A DNA stretch of 64,000 nucleotides, from assembly GCA_963926475.1 (NCBI GenBank), contig CAWUXE010000007.1, positions 1 through 64,000 of the forward strand, in the 5' to 3' direction. The notes beneath the pieces were generated by a model that was not told the origin of the DNA, searched no databases, and saw only the letters and a program-made list of their open reading frames with translations. The position numbers were made by a program, and so were the translations under genes. The first letter of the stretch is position 1, and each line of letters begins with the position of its first letter. Source of the stretch: UBA2040 sp002384725. Lineage in GTDB: Bacteria > Bacteroidota > Bacteroidia > Flavobacteriales_D > Crocinitomicaceae. This document shows positions 62,368 through 64,000 of this stretch, one piece after another.

Positions 62368-64000
62368 TTATTTTAACACATTTAGCTCGAGCCATTTATA
62401 ATCTGGCAAAGCTCGTTTTGGGTATTTTCCTTTTACTATTCCTTTTTTCAACACCATTAATGACGGATTGGATCGCGCTATGGCTTTCAATTCTATTTCA
62501 TCGGTTATAAAAACAGGGATGCTGAAATTGTATTTCTTTTTAAAGGCACGAACATCCTCCATAGAAGAACTTACGAGCATTATCATCGGAATATTGTCCT
62601 TTTGTGACTTTTTAAGAATGTCTTTTAGTTTTTCAATTTCAGACCAATCGGCATCCTTTAGATTTCGGACAGAAAGAATGATCAATTTTTTCAGCTTCAG
62701 AATATCCTCTCGAATATTGAATTCTGTGAAGTCTTCATTTCTTCGCTCGACAGTGTCCATCATTTGGAATCCCGCGTATGATTCTGACAGAATTGTCGTA
62801 TCGCCGACTTTCAAAGATAACATCGTATCATTTTCCTTACCATAAAGTCGAACGAAGGTCTCATTATTTTTAGCGAATTTATTGGTGATGAATGAAAATT
62901 GAAGGTAATCATCGTTAACCTCTTCGTAAGGCAAAAACGGACTGAATTGTTCTGTAATAGATGACAAGCGAGTTTCAACAATAACTTTTTGTCGATTACT
63001 GAGGTATTTCCAATCTTTGTTTTCCCAAAGTCTTTCCTTTTCATAATCTTTCGAACCCAAAAGCATTTCTTTTGTACGACCCGATTTTTTATGTTTAAAG
63101 GTCATATATTCTAAATATTTTCCTTCTGCACCATCTTTCATTTTTAAGCTCAAATTGCTCCCCACGGCATAAGCTCTGTAATCTTTTATGGGTTCATACA
63201 TCAAGACATAGGAAACCAGCAAACCAGAAAGAACGAGCAAAAACAAATTGAGATTCCAAAAAGATTTCGGGTTGGTCGATTCTTTCCGCAGAATCCACAT
63301 ACCTCCTATAAATGAGAAAAAGGCAAATAGTAATGGGAGCCACCACGCGAATAACCAACTGAGCAAAGTAATCAATACTAGACTTGTCAACCAATATAGT
63401 AATTTCTTCTTTTCTGGTACTTGGTTTTTCTTGAAGGCAGCTAACAAAATCCAGATACTGAAATATAGCAGCACCAAATCTTTCCAAAACGACTCAGCCG
63501 GCGTCAGTGATCGACCAATAGAGCCTTTCATCGCATCGCCAAAACACCCACAATCGTTAACGCATTGTGGACTCATCGTTTCATCTACGATAATTTCATC
63601 TACTCGGCTTACAATTTTTACAGACTTGTCCGTTTTCGCTTTTTTCAGCAAAGCTTGCCCAATTGGGTTGCTCAATTCGTATCTATTTCTATCAGTGAAC
63701 TTTACTCCAGGATTGCAATTATCGGTATGCCAAGTGAGAAACGTAAAAAACAACATTATCCCAACAATGAGTACCGAAACAACCTTCAAGCGCTGCCCTA
63801 GGACAACAAGAACTCCCAATATTATTTCGAAGAGGCAAATTAAGACAGAAAATGTTAAAGCCGATTCACCCATACCTTCGAGACTAAATTCAGGCATATT
63901 GAACCATTCCTTGATTCGATAAGCTAGGGCGCCGTCTTCAAAATATTCTTGTAGTTTGTACGAAAATCCGATTGGATCGTTGGCCTTCACTAGACCTGAA
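62368..64000 (-). CDS. BT_3928-family membrane protein (DoxX/MauE-like plus thioredoxin-like region), 5' end outside window
   Basis: At least 540 residues visible; the frame is open through base 64000 (SGLVKANDP at the edge), so the start lies beyond the window. The N-terminal half has DoxX/MauE-like helices (LICLFEIILGVLVVLGQ, VLIVGIMLFFTFLTW) with cysteines in CNPG and CVNDCGCFG. Four more helices and an extracytoplasmic segment of about 200 residues follow; its end resembles a thioredoxin-like fold without the CxxC (IPVFITDEIELKAIARSNPSLMVLKKG). MauE-like proteins handle disulfide or quinone redox. It heads the tpiA-prmA operon, as in other Bacteroidota. Confidence 0.82.
   Translation of the reverse strand, partial: SGLVKANDPIGFSYKLQEYFEDGALAYRIKEWFNMPEFSLEGMGESALTFSVLICLFEIILGVLVVLGQRLKVVSVLIVGIMLFFTFLTWHTDNCNPGVKFTDRNRYELSNPIGQALLKKAKTDKSVKIVSRVDEIIVDETMSPQCVNDCGCFGDAMKGSIGRSLTPAESFWKDLVLLYFSIWILLAAFKKNQVPEKKKLLYWLTSLVLITLLSWLFAWWLPLLFAFFSFIGGMWILRKESTNPKSFWNLNLFLLVLSGLLVSYVLMYEPIKDYRAYAVGSNLSLKMKDGAEGKYLEYMTFKHKKSGRTKEMLLGSKDYEKERLWENKDWKYLSNRQKVIVETRLSSITEQFSPFLPYEEVNDDYLQFSFITNKFAKNNETFVRLYGKENDTMLSLKVGDTTILSESYAGFQMMDTVERRNEDFTEFNIREDILKLKKLIILSVRNLKDADWSEIEKLKDILKKSQKDNIPMIMLVSSSMEDVRAFKKKYNFSIPVFITDEIELKAIARSNPSLMVLKKGIVKGKYPKRALPDYKWLELNVLK

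Noticed and set aside
63248..63922. 224-codon plus-strand open frame
   Set aside because: It is antisense to the BT_3928-family gene, which has clear membrane segments and family features; the antisense product shows no domain.

Overview
The window looks like chromosomal DNA of a member of the Bacteroidota, most likely order Flavobacteriales and possibly near Crocinitomicaceae/Fluviicola; the family-level placement is inference. The signs are low GC, TAnnTTTG-type promoter boxes, type IX secretion/gliding proteins (PorD, a GldI-like isomerase, a gliding-motility-type C-terminal domain), and the gene order recN-porD-coaBC-rpoZ-bamD, which is typical of the phylum. No rRNA, tRNA or CRISPR array was recognised.

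Positions 1 to about 9,030 are an accessory stretch with much wreckage. It opens with the tail of an SPFH protein carrying a GYF_2 domain, a second GYF_2 protein and a small membrane protein. Next comes an orphan 3' scrap of alaS, then a light module: a proton-pumping rhodopsin followed by one polypeptide that joins lycopene beta-cyclase (CrtY) to the Blh carotene-cleaving enzyme. After that lie two identical 116-bp repeats around a membrane-protein gene, an internally deleted arsenate reductase before an intact ACR3 arsenite exporter, a parD broken by a stop codon, and a parE cut off by the left end of a decayed IS3-family element. The 5' part of the 116-bp repeats matches that IS end.

From about 9,030 to 64,000 the sequence is ordinary, densely packed core chromosome, mostly minus-strand operons. 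They cover peptidoglycan recycling (mpl), flavin transfer (apbE), a 1,481-aa tetratricopeptide-like/coiled-coil secreted protein, gcvT, mdh, and an ECF sigma factor with an unusual membrane partner. These are followed by recN-porD-coaBC-rpoZ-bamD, a patatin, an M23/LysM peptidase, two FKBP lipoproteins with nrnA, and dapA-ligA-prmC. A type B T9SS cargo protein, a drug/metabolite transporter with a DUF58 protein, and a second ECF sigma/anti-sigma pair come next. The window closes with a 2,071-aa PD40/coiled-coil/SPOR-like protein, plsY, a 1,545-aa orphan secreted protein, prmA, tpiA and a partial BT_3928-family membrane protein.

How the genes work together: the rhodopsin needs retinal, and the CrtY-Blh fusion can supply it from lycopene (lycopene to beta-carotene to retinal). 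The lycopene-making genes crtE, crtB and crtI are not in the window. Several core genes build or serve the outer membrane and T9SS (bamD, porD, the gldI-like gene, and the large secreted proteins).
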